Positions 7,773 to 15,576 of a DNA stretch of 64,000 nt are shown in pieces (the first letter of the stretch is position 1; each line of letters begins with the position of its first letter). The translations under genes and the position numbers were made by a program. This stretch comes from JBAZDC01 sp041654595 (GTDB lineage Bacteria; Pseudomonadota; Gammaproteobacteria; Burkholderiales; Burkholderiaceae_B): positions 10,435 to 74,434 of the forward strand of contig CAZKBT010000005.1 of NCBI GenBank assembly GCA_964551305.1. The letters run 5' to 3'. Under the pieces are notes generated by a model, which was not told the origin of the DNA, did no database searches, and saw only the letters and a list, made by a program, of their open reading frames with translations.

Positions 7773-8963
7773 ATGGGAGCACTTGAAGGCATCCGGGTGA
7801 TCGACTTGTCGCGCGTGCTGGGCGGTCCGTTCAGCACCCAGGTTCTGGCGGATCACGGCGCGTCCGTGATCAAGATCGAGCCGCCGGCCGGCGATGAAAC
7901 CCGGGGCTGGGGGCCGCCGTTTCTCGGGGACACGGCTTCGTATTTTTTGGGCTTGAACAGAAACAAGCGAGGCATGGCCCTGGACTTGTCCAAGCCGCGC
8001 GGCCGCGAGGTTCTGCTGCGCCTGCTGGAAGACGCCGACGTTCTGGTGGAAAACTTTAAAAGCGGCACCATGGAAAAATGGGGCCTGGGATATGAGAGCA
8101 TCTTGCAGGCGCGTTTTCCGAGACTGATCTATTGCAGGGTCTCCGGGTTCGGCGAAACGGGTCCGTTTGGAGGGCTGCCCGGCTATGACGCCGTCGCCCA
8201 GGCCATGTCGGGGCTGATGTCGGTCAACGGCGAAAAAGGGGGAGGGCCGTTGCGCATGGGCGCTCCCGTGATCGATATGGTAACGGGCCTGAATGCCGCG
8301 CTGGGGGTATTGTTGGCTCTGCAAGAGCGCAACGTGTCGGGGAAAGGGCAGCTAGTCGAGTCCGCGCTGTACGATTCGGGCGTATCCCTCATGCATCCGC
8401 ATCTGCCCAACTACTTCCTGTCGGGCCGCAGCTCCGCGCCCAGCGGCAATGCGCACCCCAACATTTGCCCGTACGATGCATATGCCACAGCCACGACGCC
8501 GATATTCCTGGCCGTCGGCAACGACACCCAGTTCGCAAAGCTGGCGGCGGTGCTGGGCAAGCCGGAATTGGCGTCGCGGCGCGAGTTCAAGACCAATCGC
8601 GACCGCCTCGGGCACGCGGCGCTGTTGCGCCAAGAGATAGAGGCCCGCACGAAAACGCTGGACGCAGCGCAGCTTGCTCAACGGCTGATGGGCAGCGGCG
8701 TGCCTTGCGGATCGGTCGTGGATACGGCCGCCGTGGCCGAGCATGAGCATACGCGGCATCGCGAAATGGTCGTGGAGATCGGCGAGTACAAAGGCGTTGG
8801 TTCGCCCATCAAGCTGTCGCGCACCAAGGCCGGCTATCGGACGGCGCCTCCCGATTTCGGCGAAGACACCGTCGACATCCTTCGAGAGGCGGGCTTCGAT
8901 GCTCAGGCCATCGACGAACTGATCGCCGAGGGCGTCGCCTACAATTCGCGAGCGCCCAAATGA
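7773..8963 (+). CDS. Family III CoA-transferase (CaiB/BaiF)
   Basis: This is a 396-residue class III CoA-transferase. The N-terminal LEGIRVIDLSRVLGGPFSTQ and the LNRNKRGMALDL segment are typical, and the catalytic Asp139 lies in LPGYDAVAQA. It moves CoA between two carboxylic acids through an aspartyl-CoA anhydride. Start choice: the ATG at 7773 has AAGGA eight bases upstream; an in-frame ATG at 7764 adds MES. The stop codon overlaps the ATG of the racemase-like gene (ATGA at 8960), so the two are coupled. It may recycle CoA between product and incoming substrate. Confidence 0.88.
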   Translation: MGALEGIRVIDLSRVLGGPFSTQVLADHGASVIKIEPPAGDETRGWGPPFLGDTASYFLGLNRNKRGMALDLSKPRGREVLLRLLEDADVLVENFKSGTMEKWGLGYESILQARFPRLIYCRVSGFGETGPFGGLPGYDAVAQAMSGLMSVNGEKGGGPLRMGAPVIDMVTGLNAALGVLLALQERNVSGKGQLVESALYDSGVSLMHPHLPNYFLSGRSSAPSGNAHPNICPYDAYATATTPIFLAVGNDTQFAKLAAVLGKPELASRREFKTNRDRLGHAALLRQEIEARTKTLDAAQLAQRLMGSGVPCGSVVDTAAVAEHEHTRHREMVVEIGEYKGVGSPIKLSRTKAGYRTAPPDFGEDTVDILREAGFDAQAIDELIAEGVAYNSRAPK

Positions 8964-9883
8964 ACGGATTGGCCGGGGCGCTGGAGGGATGCCGCATCGT
9001 CGAGTTCGGACTCAATCTGCCGGGCCCAATGCTGACGCAAAGACTGGCGCGCTACGGCGCCGCGACGCGAAAGATAGAGCCGCCGGCGGGCGATCCGACG
9101 GCTCGCATGTTCAAGGACGACAAGGGCATCCCTGTGTTGTACCGCATGCTCAACGGGGAAAAGGACGTGGAGCGCCTGGACTTGAAAAGCGCCGCCGGCA
9201 AGGAGCGGGCGTTGCGCTACATCGCCGAGGCGGACGTGCTCGTCGAATCGTCGACGCCGGGCGTCATGGATGCGCTGGGCGTCGGATATGAAGCGTGCCG
9301 GCGCGTCAATCCGTCGTTGATCTATTGCTCCATAACAGGACACGGGGACGCGGCACTGCCGGGCCACGACATCAATTTCCTGGCGGCGGCGGGCTATGGT
9401 CCGGCCATGGGATATGGCGAACGCGGCAGCCTGGTCGCCTTTCCGGTGGGCGATATTGCAGGCGGCGTCCTTGCCGCGGAAAGCGCGATTCTGGCGGCGC
9501 TGCTGAAACGGCATGCCGTGGGAGCGGGCCAACGAATCCGGATCGATATCGTGGCGCAGCTGCGCCGGCTGGACGTGATGGGCGCTGCGTCGCGAGCGGC
9601 GCCCGCAAGGCGCGGGGACGATTTTTTGAAGGGCATTTATCCCTGCTACAGAGTGTACCGCTGCAAGGATCGGTCGCTGCTGGCGGTCGGTGCATTGGAG
9701 CGGAAGTTCTGGGGGCGGTTTTGCGAGCTCATTCAATGCGAAGCGCTGCGGGATCGTCAATTCGAGGGCAGTGATGAAGGCGATGCGCATTCGTTGGTGG
9801 AGCAAGCGTTGCTGGCTCGCCGCGCCGCCGAATGGGAGGAGGCCTCGTTGTCGGCGCCGTGTTGCTTGACGGCGGTGGGTTGA
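8960..9883 (+). CDS. Short alpha-methylacyl-CoA racemase-like protein (family III CoA-transferase fold)
   Basis: This 307-residue protein belongs to the CaiB/BaiF fold but carries racemase signatures. LPGHDINFLA gives His136/Asp137, and VGDIAGGVLAAESAIL gives Asp165; this matches the catalytic His/Asp pair about 30 residues apart in alpha-methylacyl-CoA racemase. The family inverts C2 of 2-methylacyl-CoA, including 2-arylpropionyl-CoA. At 307 residues it is shorter than the usual 360-380, and the C-terminus ends abruptly (SAPCCLTAVG), so the end may be truncated or rebuilt. It closes the 3602-9883 operon. If active it suggests a branched 2-methyl acyl-CoA intermediate. Confidence 0.75.
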   Translation: MNGLAGALEGCRIVEFGLNLPGPMLTQRLARYGAATRKIEPPAGDPTARMFKDDKGIPVLYRMLNGEKDVERLDLKSAAGKERALRYIAEADVLVESSTPGVMDALGVGYEACRRVNPSLIYCSITGHGDAALPGHDINFLAAAGYGPAMGYGERGSLVAFPVGDIAGGVLAAESAILAALLKRHAVGAGQRIRIDIVAQLRRLDVMGAASRAAPARRGDDFLKGIYPCYRVYRCKDRSLLAVGALERKFWGRFCELIQCEALRDRQFEGSDEGDAHSLVEQALLARRAAEWEEASLSAPCCLTAVG

Positions 9884-9904
9884 GGCCGATTTCAATGTTT
9901 ATTA

Positions 9905-9936
9905 ATTAACCGTCTGGACGGTTAATAGTGTATTAT
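9905..9936 (+). promoter_or_regulatory. TetR-type operator, copy 2 (near-perfect palindrome) and promoter of the diiron operon
   Basis: A 22-bp inverted repeat at 9905-9926 has perfect 10-bp arms around a 2-base centre; its core is TTAACCGTC-TG-GACGGTTAA. It lies 43 bases before the diiron gene and is followed by a possible -10 box TATTAT at 9931-9936. This is the most symmetrical of three related sites in the island. Two-fold symmetry of this size is typical for a TetR-family dimer. Confidence 0.65.
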
Positions 9937-9968
9937 CGGAATAACGATCACTTTTGAGGACGAGACAA

Positions 9969-11060
9969 ATGAGTACTCATAGCGAAAACATGGACAGGCT
10001 AGCCTCGGCGATCAAAGAGCCGCCGCAGCGGATGACGGAGATGGTGGATCTGGAAGCGCTGCTGTTCGACACGGAAGGGGCGCCGACGATCGAGTCCAAG
10101 AACATCTTTCCCTTGGAATGGAAAGTCGAAACGCCCAAGCTTTACGATATCTACGATAGCGCCAGGGATCCGGGCTGGGCGCCCAACAGGCTTCCCTGGA
10201 ACACCTTGGATCCCGATCGGTTCTCGTTGGACGAACGCTATGCGATGGCCTATTGGTTTACGTTGTTGTCGGTGTTCGATGGCTCGGGGCCGACGGTCTT
10301 CGCCCGGGCGATGATACACACGTACGAGGCAAAGGAAGAAGACCCCGTTCGCAAGTGTTTCTTCTCCGTGGTCCGAGACGAAATGAACCATGAGGAAGTG
10401 TGCGGCCGCGCCATCACGCTGCTGACGCCCGGCGGCCCCTTGGGATACGAGCCCCGGACTCCCCTGGGCAGGCTGGCCCGAAACAATGTGGAATGGCTGT
10501 ACTTCAACGGCTCGAGGTACTGGAAGGGCTTCAATAATGCCGTGGACAAGTACTCATTGCCGATTTTGTTCACGTCCTTCCTGTTCGGCGAGGTCGCGTC
10601 CAGCACGCTCTTTCACGGCATGTACGACAGGACCAGCATCCCCGTTTTCAAGGAAGCGTTCAAGCGCATCGGACAGGACGAGGGCCGCCACCTCGGCATC
10701 TGTCTGGCCGTGTTGGAAAAACTGCTGCCGGTGTTGACGGAGGAAGATAAGGAAATGATCACGCTGCAGCTGCGCGCCGGGTTCGTGTTCTTGTCCGGCA
10801 TCCTGTTCGAGCCGCCCGAAAGCTTCTGGCAACTGCCCGGCACGTTCTTGCCGGCGCAGCGCGCGATCGAGGACGTGGCTCGAGGCGCCGGGCTGGGCAT
10901 CCTGACGTTGGACGAGCGGCGTGAAAACTGGAAGACCGCCGTCCTGCGCATGAAGGCGAATCTGGATCCCTACGGCATCGAGTTTCCGGCGCTGCCCGAG
11001 GTCGGGATAAGCGGCAAGGAGGTTGTTTTCGATCCCGAGAAAATCATTCCGATTTTTTAA
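9969..11060 (+). CDS. Ferritin-like diiron oxygenase-type protein
   Basis: This 363-residue all-alpha protein has two ExxH motifs, E138-M-N-H141 and E238-G-R-H241, with Glu208 in FLFGEVASS 30 residues before the second. The spacing fits the diiron carboxylate sites of bacterial multicomponent monooxygenases, PaaA, BoxB and AurF. The first-helix ligand is not an obvious Glu; Asp104 in SVFDGSGP is the nearest candidate. The ATG at 9969 follows GAGGA. The next gene is a [2Fe-2S]/FAD reductase 4 bases away, so it is probably the terminal oxygenase of a two-component system. CoA-ester epoxidation or hydroxylation is inferred. No PaaB, PaaC or PaaD-like subunits are present. I cannot assign a named family. 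Confidence 0.7.
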   Translation: MSTHSENMDRLASAIKEPPQRMTEMVDLEALLFDTEGAPTIESKNIFPLEWKVETPKLYDIYDSARDPGWAPNRLPWNTLDPDRFSLDERYAMAYWFTLLSVFDGSGPTVFARAMIHTYEAKEEDPVRKCFFSVVRDEMNHEEVCGRAITLLTPGGPLGYEPRTPLGRLARNNVEWLYFNGSRYWKGFNNAVDKYSLPILFTSFLFGEVASSTLFHGMYDRTSIPVFKEAFKRIGQDEGRHLGICLAVLEKLLPVLTEEDKEMITLQLRAGFVFLSGILFEPPESFWQLPGTFLPAQRAIEDVARGAGLGILTLDERRENWKTAVLRMKANLDPYGIEFPALPEVGISGKEVVFDPEKIIPIF

Positions 11061-11064
11061 CGCC

Positions 11065-12099
11065 ATGACGACATCCACCGTGACGGTGCTGAACAATGGT
11101 GCGACCTTCGACGCCGATGCCGGCCTCTGCATACTCGACTCGGGGCTTGCCCAGGGAATAGCGCTGCCTCATCAATGCAGAGGGGCTTCGTGCGGCCAGT
11201 GCAAGGCGCACATCGAACGGGGCACGGTCAATCATGGCTGGTCGTTCGGCCTGGCGATCACCGACGAGGAAAAAGAGCAAGGCTACTGCTTGATGTGCCA
11301 AGCCAAGCCGACCAGCGAGCACATCGTGCTGAGAACGGTGCAGCCGATGGGCGACGAAGCCAGGCCGGTGACCGAGCTGGAAGGAACCATCATCGCGTTG
11401 GAGCAGTTGACTGCTCGCGTGCGCAGGGTGGTCCTGCGCGTGCCCGGGGCCGGCGCGCTGTTTCGCGCGGGATCGTACGCCGAGCTCAAACTGCCCGGCA
11501 TCCATCCCGATCGCGTGTACAGTTTTTCCAACTCCGCGTGCCGCGCCGACCAGCTGGAGTTCCTGGTGGCCTTGCATCCCGAAGGCCGGGCCAGCGGCTA
11601 TTTGCACGGTCCGGCCAAGGTGGGAGATGCCGTCGACGTGAAAGGCCCGTTCGGCGCCTGCCGGATACCGGACGGCTGGGGAGGCGTGTTGGGGTTGGCG
11701 GGCGGAACGGGGCTTGCGCCCGTCTTGTCCCTGTTTCACGCGGCGCTCGACGCCGGGGCCGCGGATCGCTTCCGCCTGTTGTTCGCCGTGCGGGAAGACG
11801 GCGATGCGTTCTTGCTGGACCGGCTGATGACCCTTGCGGATGCGTATCCCAACTTCAGCTATGAGCTCGTGGTGGCGCAAGGCCCGAGCCGCTTGTGCGG
11901 GAAAACGGGCTTGATCGACGAATACCTTTACGCGAATGTCGACACCTTGCAAGGCTGGCGCGTCGTGGCGGGCGGGTCCCCCGGCTTCGTCACGGCGTGC
12001 GCGACGGCTTGCGCGAAGCTGGGCGTGTCGGCCGACGATATTTCGGTGGACAGCTTTACTGATGTATCATCTGCGGCGGCACTTGAAGTCAATCCCTAG
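11065..12099 (+). CDS. NAD(P)H-dependent [2Fe-2S]/FAD oxidoreductase (electron-transfer reductase)
   Basis: This 344-residue reductase is built as plant-type ferredoxin, FAD domain, NAD domain, the DmpP/BenC order; PaaE has the ferredoxin at the C-terminus. The cluster ligands Cys38, Cys43, Cys46 and Cys78 form CX4CX2CX31C. RVYSFSNS is the flavin-binding motif and LGLAGGTGLAPVLS the nucleotide-binding loop. It passes electrons from NAD(P)H to the diiron centre of the partner encoded 4 bases upstream. The ATG at 11065 is preferred because it follows the previous stop directly. The C-terminal CATACAKLGVSADDIS segment is family-like. Confidence 0.88.
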   Translation: MTTSTVTVLNNGATFDADAGLCILDSGLAQGIALPHQCRGASCGQCKAHIERGTVNHGWSFGLAITDEEKEQGYCLMCQAKPTSEHIVLRTVQPMGDEARPVTELEGTIIALEQLTARVRRVVLRVPGAGALFRAGSYAELKLPGIHPDRVYSFSNSACRADQLEFLVALHPEGRASGYLHGPAKVGDAVDVKGPFGACRIPDGWGGVLGLAGGTGLAPVLSLFHAALDAGAADRFRLLFAVREDGDAFLLDRLMTLADAYPNFSYELVVAQGPSRLCGKTGLIDEYLYANVDTLQGWRVVAGGSPGFVTACATACAKLGVSADDISVDSFTDVSSAAALEVNP

Positions 12100-12180
12100 G
12101 GCGCGCTTCGACTTGCCGGTGATGACCTGTGGGCTTGCTAAGAGATAGAATGAATACGGCCCCCCTTTTTCCAGGTGTAT

Positions 12181-12768
12181 ATGGCACGTACCAAGTCTGA
12201 AGAGTTCGATCACATCAAAGAGCACATTCTGCAATGTGCGACGACGCTTTTTGCCTCCAAGGGCTTTGCCAATTCCAACATCATCGAAATCGGCAAGGCC
12301 TGCAACGCGTCCAAGTCCAGGATGTATCACTATTTTCCGTCCAAGGAATCCATCCTCGAAACCATGTTGCGCGCGCACGTCGAAGACCTGCTGGCCGTGG
12401 TATCGGACATTGCCGAGCAGGACGACGATCCGGCGCTGGTATTCGAACGCTACATCAGGGCTCATTTGGAGTACTACTACCAGAACAGCGAACGGCATTC
12501 CGTGTTGATTCAGGACGCCGATCATCTTTCTCCAAAGGCGCGCAAGGACTTGAAGGCGGCGGAGACGCGGCTGGTGACGTTCCTGATCGCGATACTCCAG
12601 CGTCTCAACAAAGAACGCTATCGCGAGCGCAATATCGCGGTCGCGCATGCGATGCTGATCTACGGCATGTTGAACTGGACCTATACGTGGTACAAACCGT
12701 CAGGCCATCTTTCCTTTGAAACCCTGGCGCGTGAAGCCACCGATCTCTGCCTCAACGGTATTTCGTAG
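12181..12768 (+). CDS. TetR/AcrR family regulator
   Basis: This 195-residue regulator has an N-terminal helix-turn-helix (IIEIGKACNASKSRMYHYFPSKESI, abbreviated here as residues 33-57) and an all-alpha ligand domain. The overall character is that of TetR regulators linked to phenylacetate-type catabolism, which usually sense a CoA ester. A GTG two codons upstream (12175) is an alternative start; the ATG has AGGTG at a suitable distance. It sits directly after the reductase gene on the same strand. Three similar palindromes at 3548, 9905 and 12819 surround its locus and are its probable targets. Binding and ligand are inferred. Confidence 0.88.
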   Translation: MARTKSEEFDHIKEHILQCATTLFASKGFANSNIIEIGKACNASKSRMYHYFPSKESILETMLRAHVEDLLAVVSDIAEQDDDPALVFERYIRAHLEYYYQNSERHSVLIQDADHLSPKARKDLKAAETRLVTFLIAILQRLNKERYRERNIAVAHAMLIYGMLNWTYTWYKPSGHLSFETLAREATDLCLNGIS

Positions 12769-12818
12769 GAACGCCGAAAAAAAGCGCTCGAGGATTGGGG
12801 AAAACCCCTTTGTTAAAA

Positions 12819-12848
12819 ATTGACCGTCCAGATGGATTATCTTAAAAT
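12819..12848 (+). promoter_or_regulatory. Promoter with TetR-type operator, copy 3 (PaaI-LIV operon)
   Basis: A -35 box TTGACC (12820-12825) and a -10 box TAAAAT (12843-12848) have a 17-base spacer. The element ATTGACCGTC-CA-GATGGATTAT at 12819-12840 overlaps the -35 box and spacer and shares the conserved left arm and GA-GG right core with the copies at 3548 and 9905. It lies 91 bases before the thioesterase gene. Confidence 0.6.
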
Positions 12849-12939
12849 TGACGCGGCAGCAGCCAAGATCAGCGAAGCGCATCATGTTCGTGTCATCCAA
12901 ATCCGCAGTCACCATCCAGTGTTCGAAGGTAGATAAATA

Positions 12940-13401
12940 ATGGACGGATCAATTTCCGCTTGCCCGGATCCAGGGGCCTTGGCTCGTGCCGTCGGCGCGT
13001 CGATGTTCGAACGGGACCGGGCCTCCCGGTCGCTCGGAATGAGGCTGATCGATATCGATCCGGGCGGCGCGACCATGGAAATGGCGGTGCGCGAAGATAT
13101 GCTCAACGGGCATGGCACCTGTCAAGGCGGTTTCATTTTCGCGCTGGCCGACAGCGCCTTCGCCTTTGCGTGCAATAGCTACAACCGCAATACCGTTGCC
13201 TCGGGATGCGCGATCGATTATCTGGCGCCGGCGTTCGTCGGCGAACGGCTGACGGCCCATGCGCGGGAGGTATCCCGCGCGGGGCGCACAGGCGTCTACG
13301 ACATTACCGTTTCAAACCAGAAGGGCGCGAAGATAGCCGTATTTCGCGGAAGATCGTATGAAATCAAAGGAGCGGTGACCGACACATCTGACCAAGCATA
13401 A
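12940..13401 (+). CDS. paaI: PaaI-like hot-dog acyl-CoA thioesterase
   Basis: This 153-residue protein strongly resembles PaaI, the hydroxyphenylacetyl-CoA thioesterase that frees CoA from dead-end intermediates. The signature runs DMLNGHGTCQGGFIFALADS (residues 53-72), with Asn56 and the catalytic Asp71, followed by AFAFACNSYN. One deviation stands out: as I recall the E. coli protein reads CHGG here, and this one has Gln62 instead of His. It is the first gene of a unit with the LIV importer and has operator copy 3 in its promoter. Its presence supports CoA esters of aromatic or arylacetic type in this island. Confidence 0.85.
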   Translation: MDGSISACPDPGALARAVGASMFERDRASRSLGMRLIDIDPGGATMEMAVREDMLNGHGTCQGGFIFALADSAFAFACNSYNRNTVASGCAIDYLAPAFVGERLTAHAREVSRAGRTGVYDITVSNQKGAKIAVFRGRSYEIKGAVTDTSDQA

Positions 13402-13460
13402 CGGCAGCACGCATCTACGACGTAAAAACTTTTCAAACAGCCAAAGGCGGGAGACAAGAC

Positions 13461-14612
13461 ATGATTCATAGAAACATAGGCAAGGCGTTGGTGGCAGGAG
13501 TTCTATTCGTGGCCGGCGCATCGGCGGCCCAGGCCGAGGACCCGATCAAGATCGGAGCCGTGCTCTCGGTCACGGGACCTGCGTCTTACTTGGGCGATCC
13601 CGAGTTGAAGACACTGGAAACCTATGTAAAGAAGATCAACGACGAGGGCGGCGTGCTTGGCCGCAAACTGCAGCTGGTCCATTATGACGACGGCACGCAA
13701 GCCGCGAAAGCGAACAGCTTCGCCAAGCGCCTGATCGAATCCGATCGGGTCGATGCCCTTATAGGCGGCACCACGACGGGCGCGACCATGGCGATGGTTC
13801 CCTTGGCGGAAAAAGCCGAAGTGCCGTTCGTTTCGCTGGCCGGCGCCATCGTCGTGATCGATCCTGTCAAGAAATGGGTGTTCAAGACGCCTCATACCGA
13901 TCGGATGGCCGCCGAGAAGGTATTCGAAGACATGAAAAAGCGCGGCATCACGAAGGTCGGGCTTTTATCCGACACCGGCGGCTTCGGGCAGTCCGGATAC
14001 AAGGAAGCCAAGCAGGTGGTCGGCAACTACGGCATTACGCTGGTCGCGGAAGAAACCTATAACCCCAGCGATACCGACATGACGGCGCAACTGACCAAGA
14101 TCAACGGCGCGCCGGGTGTGGAGGCGGTATTCGTCTTTGGCTTCGGGCAGGGCGCGGCGATCGTGACGCGCAATTACGGCCAGCTGAACATGCGGATTCC
14201 GCTGTATCAGTCTCATGGTGTCGCCTCCAATGAGTTCGTGACCTTGTCCGGCAAATCGGCCGAGGGCGTGCGCATGCCCACGCCGGCGCTGCTGGTCGCC
14301 GACGCGCTGCCCGCCGACGATCCGCAGAAATCGACCGTCGTTTCCTACAACGAGACCTATCGCAATATCTATAAAAGCGATCCTTCGACGTTCGGCGGCT
14401 ATGCGTATGACGCGCTCGCTCTCATCGTCGACGCCATCAAGCGGGCCGGCTCGACCGATAAAGCCAAAGTGCGCGACGCGCTCGAGCAGACCGGGGGTTT
14501 CGTCGGCACGACCGGCGTATTCAACATGAGCCCCACCGACCACATGGGCCTGGATCTGACGGCGTTCCGCATGGCCGAGGTAAGGAACGGAACCTGGAAG
14601 CTGCTGGATTGA
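13461..14612 (+). CDS. LIV-type ABC transporter substrate-binding protein
   Basis: This 383-residue periplasmic binding protein has a signal peptide ending ASAAQA before EDPIKIGAVLSVTGPASYLG, the classic start of the Peripla_BP_6 (LivK/BraC) family. In this setting such receptors often bind aromatic or aliphatic carboxylates rather than branched-chain amino acids. A GGGAGAC ribosome site precedes the ATG. It heads a complete importer: two permeases and two ATPases follow on the same strand. The shared operator upstream of 12940 suggests that it imports the substrate of the island. Confidence 0.9.
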   Translation: MIHRNIGKALVAGVLFVAGASAAQAEDPIKIGAVLSVTGPASYLGDPELKTLETYVKKINDEGGVLGRKLQLVHYDDGTQAAKANSFAKRLIESDRVDALIGGTTTGATMAMVPLAEKAEVPFVSLAGAIVVIDPVKKWVFKTPHTDRMAAEKVFEDMKKRGITKVGLLSDTGGFGQSGYKEAKQVVGNYGITLVAEETYNPSDTDMTAQLTKINGAPGVEAVFVFGFGQGAAIVTRNYGQLNMRIPLYQSHGVASNEFVTLSGKSAEGVRMPTPALLVADALPADDPQKSTVVSYNETYRNIYKSDPSTFGGYAYDALALIVDAIKRAGSTDKAKVRDALEQTGGFVGTTGVFNMSPTDHMGLDLTAFRMAEVRNGTWKLLD

Positions 14613-14700
14613 GCTTTCGGCCGGGCAGCGATGTCGCGCCGGCCCTCGATCCGTGCGGGGGCCGGCACTTTTCGAACTGAACATTCTTCGGGGACGGGCC

Positions 14701-15576
14701 ATGCTAGCCGACTTCCTGCAGTTTCTTTTTTCCGGAATCACGGTCGGCGCCGCCTATGCCTTGGCGGCGCTGGGGTTCACGATCATCTACAACACCAGCG
14801 GCGTGATCAACTTCGCCCAGGGCGAGTTCATTATGCTGGGAGGCATGCTGTCCGCGGCGCTGATCGCAACTGGAGTGCCGATGTACCTGGCCATCGCGCT
14901 GGCCATCGTCGCGACGGGGGCCGTCGGCCTGATCATCGAGAAGTTCGCGATAGAGCCCGCCAAGAACGCGGACGTCATCACGCTGATCATCATCACGATA
15001 GGCGCGGCGCTGATCATTCGCGGGCTGGTCCAGGTCTTTCTTGGAAAAGGAACGCATTCGCTTCCACCGTTCTCGGGCGATCAGCCCGTCGCTTTCCTGG
15101 GCGCCACGCTGTTGCCGCAAAGCTTCTGGGTGCTGGGCGTATCGTTCGTCATCGTCGTGCTGCTGGGATGGTTCTTCGGCGCGACGACGTTTGGCAAGGC
15201 GATGCTGGCGACGTCGTACAACAAGATGGCTTCGAGACTCGTCGGGATCAATACCAAGGTCATCCTGCTGCTGTCGTTCGGCCTGTCGGCCATCCTGGGC
15301 GCGGCCGGCGGGGCCATCCTGGCTCCCATCACCCTGACTTCCTACGACATCGGCATCATGCTGGGCTTGAAAGGCTTCGTGGCCGCCGTGCTGGGCGGCA
15401 TGGGCAGCGGCGTGGGGGTCGTGGCGGGAGGCCTGATACTGGGGGTCGCCGAGGCGATGACGGCGGGCTACCTGTCTTCCTCCTACAAGGACGCCGTTCC
15501 TTTCGTTCTCATATTGTTGATTCTCTTCGTGCGGCCCAATGGTCTATTCGGCCCACCATCCTCGGAGCGGGTATGA
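14701..15576 (+). CDS. LIV-type ABC transporter permease (LivH-like)
   Basis: This is a 291-residue integral membrane protein with about eight hydrophobic segments. The motifs GAAYALAALGFTIIYNTSG and INFAQGEFIMLGG are typical of LivH. The ATG at 14701 is chosen because it gives the family N-terminus; in-frame codons upstream to 14653 lack one. Its TGA overlaps the ATG of the second permease (ATGA at 15573). With LivM it forms the transmembrane channel of the importer. Confidence 0.9.
   Translation: MLADFLQFLFSGITVGAAYALAALGFTIIYNTSGVINFAQGEFIMLGGMLSAALIATGVPMYLAIALAIVATGAVGLIIEKFAIEPAKNADVITLIIITIGAALIIRGLVQVFLGKGTHSLPPFSGDQPVAFLGATLLPQSFWVLGVSFVIVVLLGWFFGATTFGKAMLATSYNKMASRLVGINTKVILLLSFGLSAILGAAGGAILAPITLTSYDIGIMLGLKGFVAAVLGGMGSGVGVVAGGLILGVAEAMTAGYLSSSYKDAVPFVLILLILFVRPNGLFGPPSSERV

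Noticed and set aside
7764..7775. GGATGGAAAGTATG start context shared with 51332-51345
   Set aside because: Similar start regions of two unrelated genes; most likely a coincidence of ribosome-site and start-codon composition.
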